Below are positions 15,479 through 25,312 of a stretch of 54,261 bases of DNA, one piece after another; positions within the stretch are counted from its first letter, which is position 1; every line of letters begins with the position of its first letter. This stretch comes from Planctomyces sp. (GTDB taxonomy: Bacteria > Planctomycetota > Planctomycetia > Planctomycetales > Planctomycetaceae). The notes under the pieces were generated by a model. It searched no databases. It was not told the origin of the DNA and worked only from the letters and a program-made list of their open reading frames with translations. The position numbers and the translations under genes are program-made. Location of the stretch: assembly GCA_016795105.1 (NCBI GenBank), contig JAEUIH010000031.1:15273-69533 (forward strand). The letters are read 5' to 3'.

Positions 15479-16864
15479 TTATGACCTGAATTGGAGGCTC
15501 AGGATGAGATTTTGAACGTCACAAACATGAAGTTTGTCGCGTTCCGCGGATTTGTCCGAACAAATCAGGACGGGAGCATCACTTTCCATACGGCTGGCGT
15601 CCGGAAGTCGGCCATGGCTGCCCCGCACAATCTCTGCATTCAATCCAATCACATCCATGTAGTAGCGAAATCCAAGTTTTTTCTGAATCAATCGCTTCAG
15701 AACTCGGACTTTTGGCCACTGTAGTTCCGGGTCAATAAACAGCTCAACAGGGTCGTAACCCGGCTTGCGATGAATATCAACGGTTCGGGCATAGTCGGGT
15801 GCAAGTGCGTCGTCCTGCCAGAAGTAGTATGTGAACCACGCGTCTCGCTCACTAATGACCACCAGATCCCCGGACCTTTGATGCGCAATCCCGAAGGATT
15901 TCTGTTCAACTCGATCCAGTACTCGTTCAATCCCCGGAACATTCATCAGCATCCGCTGGATCGCCGCAACGTCGGAGGGTCTGCGGACATAGACGTGTGC
16001 CACCTGGTGATCCGCGACCGCAAACGCGCGCGAGGCACCACAATCCAGCGTCTCCCAGCCCAGTGGCTCACGACGCACTCTAAGATACCCCTGTTCTCTC
16101 AGGATACGGTTCAGGTGAATCGGACGATTTGTTTCCGTGATTCCATACTCCGACACAACGAGGACAGATGCGTCAGAGTTCAGCGCTTCCTCGATCAGAC
16201 GGCCAGCCTGACGGTCAACGGCTGCGATGTCCTGCTGAATCGCAGGGTTTGACGGCCCGAGTCGCTGCAGGTTGTAGTCCAGATGGGGTAGGTAGACGAG
16301 CATCAGATCCGGGCGCTGGTGCTTCCAGACATCAAGGCTCGCGTCCGTAATCCACGCGGTGCTTTTGATGTCTGCGGTCGGACCCCAGAAATTGAACAGC
16401 GGAAATTTTCCAAGTCTTTCCTGAAGCTCATCTCGAAGGCTCTCCGGCTCACTGTAAATGTCCGGAATCTTGCGTCCATCGGCAGGATACGAAGGACGCG
16501 GTGTAACCGACCACGCGACATCAGCATACATGTTAAACCACCAGAACATTTTGGCGGTTGTATGTGTGACTGCCTGCCTGCGAGCCATTTCATAGACTCG
16601 CTCACTCTGAATCAGTCGGTTTGACTGTTTCCAGAACATAACTTCCGACAGATCCCGATCATACCATCCATTGCCAACAATTCCGTGATCCTGCGGATGT
16701 CGGCCTGTCAGCATCGAAGCCTGCACGGAGCATGTGACCGCAGGCAGCACTGTCTGCATCGGTCTGAGGAATCCGTTTTGGCTGAGTGCCAGAAGGTTGG
16801 GTGTACCAGGGCCGATCATTTCTGACGTCAGCCCCACCACATTCAGTACCATCAGTCGCCGCAT
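15479..16864 (-). CDS. AlkP-superfamily phosphodiesterase/pyrophosphatase
   Basis: A 461-residue enzyme of the type I phosphodiesterase/nucleotide pyrophosphatase family. The nucleophile region reads 'PAVTCSVQASMLTG' near residues 40-53, followed by 'HPQDHGIVGNGWYDRD'. Metal-ligand segments are LPHLDYN, SEYGIT (SDHG in most relatives) and DHQVAHVY. The frame is open upstream for another 135 codons, but those codons look non-coding and overlap nuoN. The ATG at 16864 with AGAGGA seven bases upstream is the likely start. No signal peptide is seen, so it is probably cytoplasmic. Substrate unknown. It follows nuoN by 83 bp and may be read through from the nuo operon. Confidence 0.85.
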   Translation of the reverse strand: MRRLMVLNVVGLTSEMIGPGTPNLLALSQNGFLRPMQTVLPAVTCSVQASMLTGRHPQDHGIVGNGWYDRDLSEVMFWKQSNRLIQSERVYEMARRQAVTHTTAKMFWWFNMYADVAWSVTPRPSYPADGRKIPDIYSEPESLRDELQERLGKFPLFNFWGPTADIKSTAWITDASLDVWKHQRPDLMLVYLPHLDYNLQRLGPSNPAIQQDIAAVDRQAGRLIEEALNSDASVLVVSEYGITETNRPIHLNRILREQGYLRVRREPLGWETLDCGASRAFAVADHQVAHVYVRRPSDVAAIQRMLMNVPGIERVLDRVEQKSFGIAHQRSGDLVVISERDAWFTYYFWQDDALAPDYARTVDIHRKPGYDPVELFIDPELQWPKVRVLKRLIQKKLGFRYYMDVIGLNAEIVRGSHGRLPDASRMESDAPVLICSDKSAERDKLHVCDVQNLILSLQFRS

Positions 16865-16947
16865 TGATTCATCCTCTGAGTTCCTGGGGGTCCCTCGGAG
16901 TTTAGGACGTCCGGTTTTGCGCCGATAGTCCCTGCGGTTTGATTCTC

Positions 16948-18450
16948 TCAGGGGCCAGCAGCAATCAGAGATGCTGCTGACCAGAGGAGTTGAGGTTTCA
17001 GAAACAGGACGAACGCAGAGACTGCACAGATCATGCTCGCAACGGTCGCAGCCGGCTGTTTTGACTCTGAGGGCAACAGTGTCGATGTCTCCAGATACAT
17101 GACACTGATGAGTCTGAGATAGTAGGCAGCTGCGATGACCGCATTGATGGCCAGTACGATCGCCAGAGTTCGTCCATCCTGAGACCCATCTGACCAGGCC
17201 GCAAAGAACAGATGGAGTTTTGCAAAGAAGCCACCTGTTGGTGGAAGGCCACTCAAGCCAAAGATACACACCGCCAACATCAGGGCCGCGGCCGGGGACC
17301 GACGACTCAGTCCTGCAAGATCTCCGACAGCTCGCAATGGAGCTTCGGGGCTGCTCGCTGAAGCAAGAGCCGCGAAAACCCCAAGTGTCATCAGTCCATA
17401 ACTTGCAAGGTAGAACAACAGGGCAGTGGTGCCACTCGTTCCACCTGCATTCCCCCCCATCGCCAGTCCGACCAGCATGTAACCCGCGTGTGCTACGCTG
17501 GAATATGCCATCAGTCGCAGAAGGTTTGTCTGCCGAAGTGCAAGAAGGTTGCCAACGATCATTGTAAGGAGAGCGAGCCCGGTCAGCATCATTCGAACAG
17601 CTTCAGCGGGAACCCAGTTGACGACTGACGCTCCAAAACATACCGGCAATAGTCGAAGGAGTGCAGCAAATCCTGCAACCTTCGGTATAAAGGATAACAT
17701 TCCGGCTGCGGAAGGCGTAACACCCTGAAAGACGTCCGGGGCATAGAAGTGAAACGGCACAGCCGTAAGGCGAAAGCTCAGTCCGGCAATGATCAGCACC
17801 ATTGCAACGCGAAACATCTGAGTATCGCTGGCAAGGCCGCCACTTTGAACGCGTGCAGCAATCGCATTAAGGTTTGTGGTTCCTGCAAGTCCAAAGACCC
17901 AACTCATTCCGTACAGTACAAACGCGGAAGAGAAAATGCTCAGCAGAAAGTACTTGATCGTTGCTTCACGGGAGAGCCAGTCACGTCTCGGCAGCATCAA
18001 CAAAACGTATGTCGGGATACTGACAAGTTCGAGCCCGAGGAACAGACTGACGAGATCATTTCCGACGACGACAAAATTGACGCCAGCGATGATCGCCAGC
18101 AGGCAGGCATGCGCTTCTGCGGCTCTTCCGTCATCGATTTGATCCCATAGAATCAGAGTCAGCAGGATGCCGCCAATCAACGTCATTCCGCGAACATACA
18201 TGGCCAGTTGATCCACATGGAATGGGCCAATAGTCGTGGTCGAAAGCGAGGAACGACTGAGTGCATACAAACTGCAGCCAAGTGCCAGCAATGACAGAAT
18301 TCCCCAGCGATGCCTCAGTCCCGACGACGCCTGTCCGGCCTCATTGACCAGAAACGGAGCAGCCAGAAACATCAGACACACTGTCGCTATCAGGATGATT
18401 TCAGGAACAATCAGGCCGGCAGCCTGGTTAATCGAATCGTAAAGGTGCAC
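16948..18450 (-). CDS. nuoN: NADH-quinone oxidoreductase subunit N
   Basis: A 500-residue multi-pass membrane protein, one of three antiporter-like proton-pumping subunits of complex I. About 14 hydrophobic segments are visible. The Proton_antipo_M core includes 'FLGLELVSIPTYVLL' (with the pump Glu near residue 140) and 'VPFHFYAPDVFQG', the conserved broken-helix region. The GTG start is supported by AAGGA eight bases upstream. It is the last gene of the nuo operon, 11 bp after nuoM. Length is normal for the family. Confidence 0.96.
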   Translation of the reverse strand: MHLYDSINQAAGLIVPEIILIATVCLMFLAAPFLVNEAGQASSGLRHRWGILSLLALGCSLYALSRSSLSTTTIGPFHVDQLAMYVRGMTLIGGILLTLILWDQIDDGRAAEAHACLLAIIAGVNFVVVGNDLVSLFLGLELVSIPTYVLLMLPRRDWLSREATIKYFLLSIFSSAFVLYGMSWVFGLAGTTNLNAIAARVQSGGLASDTQMFRVAMVLIIAGLSFRLTAVPFHFYAPDVFQGVTPSAAGMLSFIPKVAGFAALLRLLPVCFGASVVNWVPAEAVRMMLTGLALLTMIVGNLLALRQTNLLRLMAYSSVAHAGYMLVGLAMGGNAGGTSGTTALLFYLASYGLMTLGVFAALASASSPEAPLRAVGDLAGLSRRSPAAALMLAVCIFGLSGLPPTGGFFAKLHLFFAAWSDGSQDGRTLAIVLAINAVIAAAYYLRLISVMYLETSTLLPSESKQPAATVASMICAVSAFVLFLKPQLLWSAASLIAAGP

Positions 18451-18461
18451 GGTTGAAGTCC

Positions 18462-20078
18462 TTATTGTGCGCCAGCATCAGTTGTCTTGGTGTAAATGTC
18501 CGCCACTGCCTTCACGTCTGGTTCAATCAGGTCAATCAATGTGGCTGGACGAATACCAATCCAGAGGCACAGAATGACCAGCGGAGCCAGGGCAACAAAT
18601 TCTCGAGGTTTCAGATCTGTGATTGTATCGTGGTCACCGTGGTGCCCGTGTGGTTCGCGGAGTTTTCCAAAGAACGCATGTTGCACCGCCGTCAATAGGT
18701 ACCAGGCGCCCAGAACAACACCTGTCGTAGCCAGTGCGGCATAAAGGGGATCCTGACGGAACATGCCGGCCAGTGAGAGAAACTCACCAACAAATCCATT
18801 CAGTCCGGGAAGTCCAATGCTGCTCATTGCAATAAACACCATGCAGACGGCAATCAGCGGCAAGCGTTGTGCCAAACCACCGATGTCATCCAGCATGCGG
18901 GTGTGATATCGTTCGTAAACCATTCCTACGATAAGGAACAAGGCTCCTGTTGAAAGTCCATGGTTGATCATCTGCAACACACTTCCCGTCAATCCTTCTG
19001 TGTTGAGTGCAAAGAGTCCAACCATACAGAATCCAAGGTGTGCCACGCTGCTGTAAGCGACCAGTTTTTTGATGTCTCGTTGAGCCAGAGCACATAATGA
19101 CCCATAGATGATCCCGATCACGGACAGCAGCCCGATCACTGGCAAACCAATATCCACGCACGCCTCCGGGAACATTGGAAGGCACATACGCAGAAAGCCA
19201 TAGGAACCGAGTTTCAGGAGGACACCTGCCAGCAGCACGCTTCCCGCGGTGGGAGCTTCCACGTGGGCCAGAGGCAACCATGTGTGAAACGGAAACACCG
19301 GAACTTTGACCAGAAAGCCGGCTGACATCGCCAAAAAGAGCGTGACCTGCAGGGATTTCTCAATTGGATGGGCGGCTATCCATGAAGACAAAGCCGGGAG
19401 AGAAGATGGAGTCGCCAGGCCTTCGCCCGACGTGTAGACCATCAGTCCGATCAGACCTGAGAGCGTGATCAGACTTCCTGCCAGCGTGTACAGGAAGAAC
19501 TTAATTGCCGCACGTCTCCGATCCGGACCGCCCCAGATTGCGATCATGAAGAACAAAGGGATCAGGGTCATTTCGAAAAATACATAGAACAGAATGATGT
19601 CGAACGCACAGAAGACTCCAATCAGCCCGGCTTCCAGGATCATCACTGACGCGTAGAATTCTGATGCACGGTCAGAAATCGATTCCCAGGAAATCAAGAC
19701 GCTTGAAACGGTGAGCAGCGCGGTCAGGGCGATCATTGCGACGCTGATTCCATCCAGTCCGAAGTACATTTCGAACTTGACTTCCGGATGTTCTGCGTCT
19801 CCTCCGAGTGATAACCAGGGCTGTCTGAATTCAACCTTTGGTCGAATTGCGGATGTTTCATCCGCTGAAGACGTCAGCGGGGTTCCGCTTGACTCAAGGG
19901 GACGAACGGCGCCCGAGTAATATTGCGAACTTAAAATTGCTGCAAGCACTAAAGTTGCCAGACTTCCTCCGAGTGCGAGCAATCGGGCAGACTGCTGATT
20001 CAGTGAACTGCGGAACAACATCAACAGCAAAGCTGTGATGAAGGGAGCTGCAAGGCTGAGAAACAGAAGAGGAATCAT
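18462..20078 (-). CDS. nuoM: NADH-quinone oxidoreductase subunit M
   Basis: A 538-residue antiporter-like membrane subunit of complex I. Recognisable segments are 'FFEMTLIPLFFMI' with the pump Glu, 'VPVFPFHTWLPLAHVEAPT' and 'VAYSSVAHLGFCMVG', in the usual order. It begins directly with a hydrophobic helix and ends in a cytoplasmic tail. It lies 19 bp downstream of nuoL. An N-terminal periplasmic insertion around residues 58-100 is longer than in E. coli. Confidence 0.97.
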   Translation of the reverse strand: MIPLLFLSLAAPFITALLLMLFRSSLNQQSARLLALGGSLATLVLAAILSSQYYSGAVRPLESSGTPLTSSADETSAIRPKVEFRQPWLSLGGDAEHPEVKFEMYFGLDGISVAMIALTALLTVSSVLISWESISDRASEFYASVMILEAGLIGVFCAFDIILFYVFFEMTLIPLFFMIAIWGGPDRRRAAIKFFLYTLAGSLITLSGLIGLMVYTSGEGLATPSSLPALSSWIAAHPIEKSLQVTLFLAMSAGFLVKVPVFPFHTWLPLAHVEAPTAGSVLLAGVLLKLGSYGFLRMCLPMFPEACVDIGLPVIGLLSVIGIIYGSLCALAQRDIKKLVAYSSVAHLGFCMVGLFALNTEGLTGSVLQMINHGLSTGALFLIVGMVYERYHTRMLDDIGGLAQRLPLIAVCMVFIAMSSIGLPGLNGFVGEFLSLAGMFRQDPLYAALATTGVVLGAWYLLTAVQHAFFGKLREPHGHHGDHDTITDLKPREFVALAPLVILCLWIGIRPATLIDLIEPDVKAVADIYTKTTDAGAQ

Positions 20079-20097
20079 CGATTGTCAACCAATCCGA

Positions 20098-22149
20098 TCA
20101 GAAGATGCTCAGAACGAGAACCACAGCCGCCACAACACCTGCCCACATCACACCAGCATAGTTGTTCACAATGCCGGAATGCAGATGCCGCGGTATGGCA
20201 CTCAACATCTTTGGAACGGCTCCAAAGGCGTCCACGATGCCATCGATCACAAAACGGTCAAACAGGACGCAGATCTTTGCTGTGAGGTACAGCGGAATCA
20301 CAATCAGTCCTGTAAAGATTTCATCCAGATAGAACTTGCCTGTCGATGCTGCATAGAAGGGCTTCAGAGCACCCGCAATGGTCCCCGGAAGCTTTGGATT
20401 TGCAACGTAGAAGAACCAGGCACCACCAATACCCACTGCCGCAATCACTGCGCTTACAGCCATGACACCCCAGTGAAGGTGCTGTTGTGATGGATCAATC
20501 AGAGTCAGGCCCTGAATTCGCTGGAGAGTTCCTGCAAACATGTGGGTGGGCCCAAAGGCCAGTCCAACAAGTACAGAGCATGCGGCCAGAACGCCCAGTG
20601 GAATCGCCATGACCAGCGACGCATCATGCGGATGATGTCCGGCCTCTTCAGGGAATTTCTCAGGTCCCCAGAACGTCTTAAAGTATGCTCGGAACGTATA
20701 GAACGCCGTGAGAGCCGCCGTTCCCATCGCAACGTATCGAATGATGGAGAAGAAAGAACCATATTTCTCTGACTGAGAGGCTTCTCCCAGTACAGCAAGA
20801 ATATCATCTTTACTCCAGAAACCGGCCATCAACGGAACGCCTGCCAGCGCTGCGGCACCGAAGAGAAACGTCCAGTGGGTAATCGGCAACGCTTTTCGGA
20901 GTCCACTGAATCGATTCATATCAATGACGTCACCCATCGCATGCATCACACTTCCCGCTGCAAGGAACAGAAGAGCTTTAAAGTAGGCATGCGTGAACAG
21001 GTGAAACATTCCGGCGGTCACTGCAGGAGTGACCAGTGCCGGACCGGCTGCGCCGCATCCAAGTGCCATAAACATGAAGCCCAGCTGACTTACTGTTGAA
21101 TATGCAAGCACTCGTTTCAAGTCCGTCTGAGTCAGTCCAATCAAAGCAGAGATCGCTGCTGTTGTGGCCCCAACGCCTGTGACCACGAGCTGTGCATCAG
21201 GAGCAAGTACGAACAGCGGTGTACAGCGAGCAACAAGATACACGCCCGCAGTGACCATCGTCGCGGCATGAATCAAAGCACTCACCGGAGTTGGACCTTC
21301 CATTGCGTCCGGCAGCCAGACCTGCAATGGAAACTGAGCCGACTTACCCATCGCTCCGAGGAACAGACACAGACAGATTAACTTGACTCGTTCCGGCTGA
21401 GCAGCAGCAATCTGTTGAAGCAGTTCTGGATTGCCGAATATGTCTGAAAAGTTCAGTGACAGGAACGGATAGGCATCGTTGTGGGAAGTCTGCCAGATCA
21501 GGAACATGCCCATGATCAGCCCGAAGTCACCAATTCGGTTGACGACGAAGGCTTTCTTGGCAGCCGCCGCCGCCGACGGCTTTTGAAACCAGAAGCCAAT
21601 CAGCAGGTAACTGCAGAGTCCGACAGCCTCCCAAAATACAAACAACATCAGGAAGCTGCCCGCGAGCACCAGCATGCACATTGAGAACACGAATAACGAT
21701 ACGGCAGCGAAGAATCGCGGATATCCAGGGTCATGGTGCATGTAACCGGAGCCAAACATCGCTACAAGTAGACTCACCCCCGTGACCATGCTGAGCATAA
21801 TCGCGGTCATTGAGTCAGCTCGAAGCTGCACATCAACGGAAATACTTCCCACATGGAGCCACTGATAACCGGTCGCGATGACTTCCGGTTTATCTGCCAG
21901 CTGAAGTGATGTGTTCTCCGCAGTGGCCGCATTTTCAACGGCATTCGTCAGGGCGCCGGTTTCGACACCGGGAAGGATCTTCAGAAGCAATATCAGTGAA
22001 CAGACGAACGACACTGCCAGTGCTGCCCAGCAGGGCAGGTGACTGCGATATCGAAGAATCCCGGGGCCAAAGAGTCCAGTAATCACGGCCGATAACAGAG
22101 GCGCGACCGGGATTAACCAGAGGATCAGTTGTTGAGTGGTTTCTGACAT
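20098..22149 (-). CDS. nuoL: NADH-quinone oxidoreductase subunit L
   Basis: A 683-residue antiporter-like subunit, the distal proton pump of complex I that also carries the long lateral helix. Core motifs include 'LFVFWEAVGLCSYLLIGFW', 'KSAQFPLQVWLPDAMEGPTP' and 'LAYSTVSQLGFMF'. I place the start at the ATG at 22149 (MSETTQQ), which gives the usual short lead before the first helix; an in-frame GTG twelve codons earlier is the alternative. A periplasmic loop near residues 80-115 is rich in Ala/Glu/Asn and looks lineage-specific. It lies between nuoK and nuoM. Confidence 0.97.
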   Translation of the reverse strand: MSETTQQLILWLIPVAPLLSAVITGLFGPGILRYRSHLPCWAALAVSFVCSLILLLKILPGVETGALTNAVENAATAENTSLQLADKPEVIATGYQWLHVGSISVDVQLRADSMTAIMLSMVTGVSLLVAMFGSGYMHHDPGYPRFFAAVSLFVFSMCMLVLAGSFLMLFVFWEAVGLCSYLLIGFWFQKPSAAAAAKKAFVVNRIGDFGLIMGMFLIWQTSHNDAYPFLSLNFSDIFGNPELLQQIAAAQPERVKLICLCLFLGAMGKSAQFPLQVWLPDAMEGPTPVSALIHAATMVTAGVYLVARCTPLFVLAPDAQLVVTGVGATTAAISALIGLTQTDLKRVLAYSTVSQLGFMFMALGCGAAGPALVTPAVTAGMFHLFTHAYFKALLFLAAGSVMHAMGDVIDMNRFSGLRKALPITHWTFLFGAAALAGVPLMAGFWSKDDILAVLGEASQSEKYGSFFSIIRYVAMGTAALTAFYTFRAYFKTFWGPEKFPEEAGHHPHDASLVMAIPLGVLAACSVLVGLAFGPTHMFAGTLQRIQGLTLIDPSQQHLHWGVMAVSAVIAAVGIGGAWFFYVANPKLPGTIAGALKPFYAASTGKFYLDEIFTGLIVIPLYLTAKICVLFDRFVIDGIVDAFGAVPKMLSAIPRHLHSGIVNNYAGVMWAGVVAAVVLVLSIF

Positions 22150-22230
22150 ATCAAATCCGCGACCAAAGGTGTCGGGAACAATCACATTTCAAAGAACACA
22201 GAGTGGCCTGAAGCTCAGGCCGTGAATGAC

Positions 22231-22695
22231 TCAGGCTGTTGACGATTTTCCGCCGGAAACATTCGAGGCAGGCTTTCCGGCTTCAGTTGGGATTCGTCCT
22301 GCAGGTGTCAGTTTTGGTATCCCACCATATGGATTCTCAGGACGAACTGTGGAATCCAGTTCATCTGCGTCGATCGGTGACGGAAGGTCAGGTTCACGAA
22401 GCTCTGACCACAACTGGATATCCAGTGAATGATTGCTGCGGTACAGGGTCAGTACGAGAGCCAGTGCCAGACCTGCTTCGCAAGCTGCCACTGTCAGTGT
22501 AAAGATTGTAAAAGCCTGTCCTTCGTTTGAGTTATGCATCCGACCAAAGGTGACCATGGTCAATGCAACTCCATGAAGCATCAGTTCCGAAGACAGTATG
22601 ATCATAATCAGGTTTCGGCGCGTCAGAAATCCGATGGCACCAAGAATGAACAGGCCTGCTCCGACCAGCAAAAAACGTTGTGATTCAATGGTCAT
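22231..22695 (-). CDS. nuoK: NADH-quinone oxidoreductase subunit K
   Basis: A 154-residue membrane subunit with three helices. The family core is visible in 'IMIILSSELMLHGVAL' and 'TVAACEAGLALALVLTLYR', which carry the two conserved membrane Glu residues of the proton path. Relatives are usually about 100 residues; this one has an extra 50-residue polar C-terminal tail rich in Pro, Ser and Glu. The ATG overlaps the nuoJ stop by four bases (ATGA), so the two are translationally coupled. Confidence 0.96.
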   Translation of the reverse strand: MTIESQRFLLVGAGLFILGAIGFLTRRNLIMIILSSELMLHGVALTMVTFGRMHNSNEGQAFTIFTLTVAACEAGLALALVLTLYRSNHSLDIQLWSELREPDLPSPIDADELDSTVRPENPYGGIPKLTPAGRIPTEAGKPASNVSGGKSSTA

Positions 22696-23426
22696 AGCGT
22701 CCCCTGTTCTCGTCGTGGTGCAATCGCAATTGCTCCGACGCTTGCAATCAGCAGTAGAGTTCCAGCAAGCTCAACTGCAAACAAATAGTCACCGAAAAGA
22801 GACTTTCCAAGGCCTTTGAGTTGTCCAACCGGTTGCTCTGCTGTCGCAATGCTCAAAGGATTTCCGGCCGGCGCCTGATCAGCAGAGATCGGCTCAGGCT
22901 GCTCACCCTGCGACTGGATTGCCATAGCAATTCCACCCAGCAGCACGAACGATGCGAGAATCGCAATCACCGAATGAGATGACTTTTGGTCATACGCGAC
23001 CGCTCCACTCTGTTGTGCAAGCATAATCACGAATAGAAATGTGACAATCACGGCCCCGGCGTAAACGATCACCGTCGCGGCCGCCAGAAACGGAGCACTT
23101 CTCAACAGGAACAGGCCACAAGTGCAGAGTGTTGCAAGAGCAAACCAGAGTGCACCGTAGGCCGGATTCCTTGATGTGATCATCAACACACCGCAGATCA
23201 GTGAACCGCCTCCGAACAGCCAGAAGAGGACTTCATCTGCAAATTCAGGCTGTGGTTTGCCAACCGACAGACACAGCAAAACGATACCAACAGCTGAAAG
23301 GATCAATCCTGGAACGACCGGGCGTGAAACCTTTACATGGCTGCCCGGCATCAGCCAGAGCAAACCTGCGGCCCAGACGACAAGGCCACCGAGTGCCAGA
23401 GGATGGTTTTGAATCCACTCCATCAT
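22692..23426 (-). CDS. nuoJ: NADH-quinone oxidoreductase subunit J
   Basis: A 244-residue membrane subunit of complex I. It is identified by 'AATVIVYAGAVIVTFLFVIML', the conserved third-helix region with its pi-bulge Tyr/Gly. Two extra hydrophobic segments at the N-terminus and a polar Gln/Pro-rich loop of about 45 residues before the last helix make it longer than E. coli NuoJ. It overlaps nuoI upstream and nuoK downstream by four bases each. Confidence 0.95.
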   Translation of the reverse strand: MMEWIQNHPLALGGLVVWAAGLLWLMPGSHVKVSRPVVPGLILSAVGIVLLCLSVGKPQPEFADEVLFWLFGGGSLICGVLMITSRNPAYGALWFALATLCTCGLFLLRSAPFLAAATVIVYAGAVIVTFLFVIMLAQQSGAVAYDQKSSHSVIAILASFVLLGGIAMAIQSQGEQPEPISADQAPAGNPLSIATAEQPVGQLKGLGKSLFGDYLFAVELAGTLLLIASVGAIAIAPRREQGTL

Positions 23427-24100
23427 GATCGTGCACCTCCATCCGTGACGTTTCCAGTCCCGGACTCAATCACTCCTGCTGTTCCAATTTTGGCAGAGCG
23501 ATCAGATGTCGCAACCTGAGTTGCGGGTCCCAGGGTGGGCAATGCCTGAAACTCGGATGCTGGTCCCAGAACTCCTCTGCCCGTTCGGACAGGGTCTCGA
23601 GGGTTGTCTCTGGTTTTGTCGAACACGTTGAGAAGCTTATCTTTTGTATACAGCAGCTCATCGCGAGTCTGCCCGGTCAGGTCGTAGATGTGAGTCAGTT
23701 CAATTGCATCTACCGGACATGCCTCTTCGCACATTCCGCAGTAAATACAACGCAGTTCATCAAGTTCAAAGGTCTGAGGGAACTTATCGCGATCAGGCCA
23801 GTCCTTTGGAGCAGGTGCAGCTTCAATCGTGATACAGTGTGCCGGACAGGCGGTCGCGCATAACATGCACGCAACACACTTGACTCGGTCCTTCTCGTCA
23901 CGATTCAGTCGGTGAACTCCACGATAATGAAGCGGAAGATCGGGCTTCTGTTCCGGGTACTGCTCCGTCACAGTCTCACGCGACACAAGATGCTTCATTG
24001 TGGTGCGGAGGCCTTCCACAATGGCAGGCACGAATGTCGCTTCCCAGAACCCAATCTCGGGTTCCTCGACATACATGACTGATTTTTCACGTTTTGCCAT
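23423..24100 (-). CDS. nuoI: NADH-quinone oxidoreductase subunit I
   Basis: A 225-residue peripheral ferredoxin-like subunit carrying clusters N6a and N6b. The cysteines are Cys75/78/81/85 (CVACMLCATAC) and Cys118/121/124/128 (CIYCGMCEEAC), each followed by the Pro that marks the swap between the two clusters. The N-terminal amphipathic segment 'IVEGLRTTMKHLV' probably contacts the membrane arm. The last 60 residues are Ser/Thr/Gly-rich and lack a known fold. It begins 15 bp after nuoH. Confidence 0.97.
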   Translation of the reverse strand: MAKREKSVMYVEEPEIGFWEATFVPAIVEGLRTTMKHLVSRETVTEQYPEQKPDLPLHYRGVHRLNRDEKDRVKCVACMLCATACPAHCITIEAAPAPKDWPDRDKFPQTFELDELRCIYCGMCEEACPVDAIELTHIYDLTGQTRDELLYTKDKLLNVFDKTRDNPRDPVRTGRGVLGPASEFQALPTLGPATQVATSDRSAKIGTAGVIESGTGNVTDGGARS

Positions 24101-24115
24101 ATTGATTCTCGCCTG

Positions 24116-25312
24116 TTAGTGCCCACCGGCTCCATGACCTGCTGCATGCGCACCGTGGCCATGGCCAGTAGTGTGTGTTGCAGGTCGCTTCTTCCCGCCC
24201 GAAAGGTGCGCTCTCTTTGCCGTGGCGCTCAAAAATCCCCACGCAGCAAAAATAGAAACCGATCCGGCGACAAGCCATAGTCGACTTAACTGGAATTGCT
24301 GTACAAACATCACCATCACGACGTTGACCAGTCCCAGTGGAATCATGACTTTCCAGGCAAGTTCCATCAGCTGGTCGAATCGAAAACGAGGAATTGTCCA
24401 GCGGAGCATCATGATCAGCAGGATGCAGATAAAGACCTTTGTCAGCAGCACCAACAGCTTTACCAGCCATGCAAACATGTATGCACTGTCGGGTTCAGCA
24501 ATTCCGGGGAAATGCCATCCTCCAAAAAACACGATAGACGTCAGAAAGCTGATGGTGATCACATGGGTGTACTCGCCAAGAAAAAACAGAGCCCACTTCA
24601 GAGCGCTGTATTCTGTGTGCCATCCACCAACAAGTTCCTGCTCACACTCGGCAAGGTCGAATGGCAGACGATTGGCTTCTGCCAGAGAGCTTGTGAAGAA
24701 CAGCAGACAAGCCAGTGGCTGTACCCAGATGTTCCATGCAAGAATCCCGCCCTGTGCCTGCTGAGTCAGGATGTTTTCAAGGTTCAACGTGCCTGACAAC
24801 AGTGCAATTCCGACGACCGACATTCCAAGAGGAATTTCATAACTGACGACTTGTGCGCTCGCTCGCATGGAGCCCAGTGCACTGTACTTATTGTTGGACG
24901 ACCATCCGCCCAGAATGATGCCATAAACGGCCAGGCTGGTGATGGCGAAGATAAACACAAGGCCGATGTCAATCCCCGGAGCAATGATGAACCTTAACCA
25001 GGATGGAGCATCTTCAACGGGCCCAAATGGGACGACGGCAAGGGCAAGAATTGTTGTAAACACTGAGATCATCGGAGCCAATACGAACAAAGTTCGATCC
25101 ACATGCTTCGGGATGACTTCTTCCTTCAGGAGAAGTTTCAATCCGTCCGCGAGGGGCTGAAAGAGTCCATAAGGCCCAACCCGATTCGGGCCAACGCGGT
25201 CCTGCATCCACGCGGCCATCTTGCGTTCCAGCAGAATCAAATAATTGCAGACGCCCGGAATGGCGGCCACAACGAGCCCAATCGTCAACAGTGTGATCAG
25301 TAATTCTGACAT
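24116..25312 (-). CDS. nuoH: NADH-quinone oxidoreductase subunit H
   Basis: A 398-residue eight-helix membrane subunit that forms the quinone chamber with NuoB and NuoD. Signature segments are 'ERKMAAWMQDRVGPNRVGP' near residue 30 and 'FDLAECEQELVGGWHTEY' in the middle. The start ATG shares one base with the nuoG stop (TAATG). The C-terminus has a tail of about 20 residues rich in His and Gly, with repeated Gly-His, unusual for the family. It may bind metal or simply be a disordered extension (inference). Confidence 0.97.
   Translation of the reverse strand: MSELLITLLTIGLVVAAIPGVCNYLILLERKMAAWMQDRVGPNRVGPYGLFQPLADGLKLLLKEEVIPKHVDRTLFVLAPMISVFTTILALAVVPFGPVEDAPSWLRFIIAPGIDIGLVFIFAITSLAVYGIILGGWSSNNKYSALGSMRASAQVVSYEIPLGMSVVGIALLSGTLNLENILTQQAQGGILAWNIWVQPLACLLFFTSSLAEANRLPFDLAECEQELVGGWHTEYSALKWALFFLGEYTHVITISFLTSIVFFGGWHFPGIAEPDSAYMFAWLVKLLVLLTKVFICILLIMMLRWTIPRFRFDQLMELAWKVMIPLGLVNVVMVMFVQQFQLSRLWLVAGSVSIFAAWGFLSATAKRAHLSGGKKRPATHTTGHGHGAHAAGHGAGGH

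Noticed and set aside
16865-17269. N-terminal extension of the phosphodiesterase frame by 135 codons
   Set aside because: It overlaps nuoN on the same strand, has Cys/Trp-rich non-coding composition, and the ATG at 16864 has a good ribosome site.
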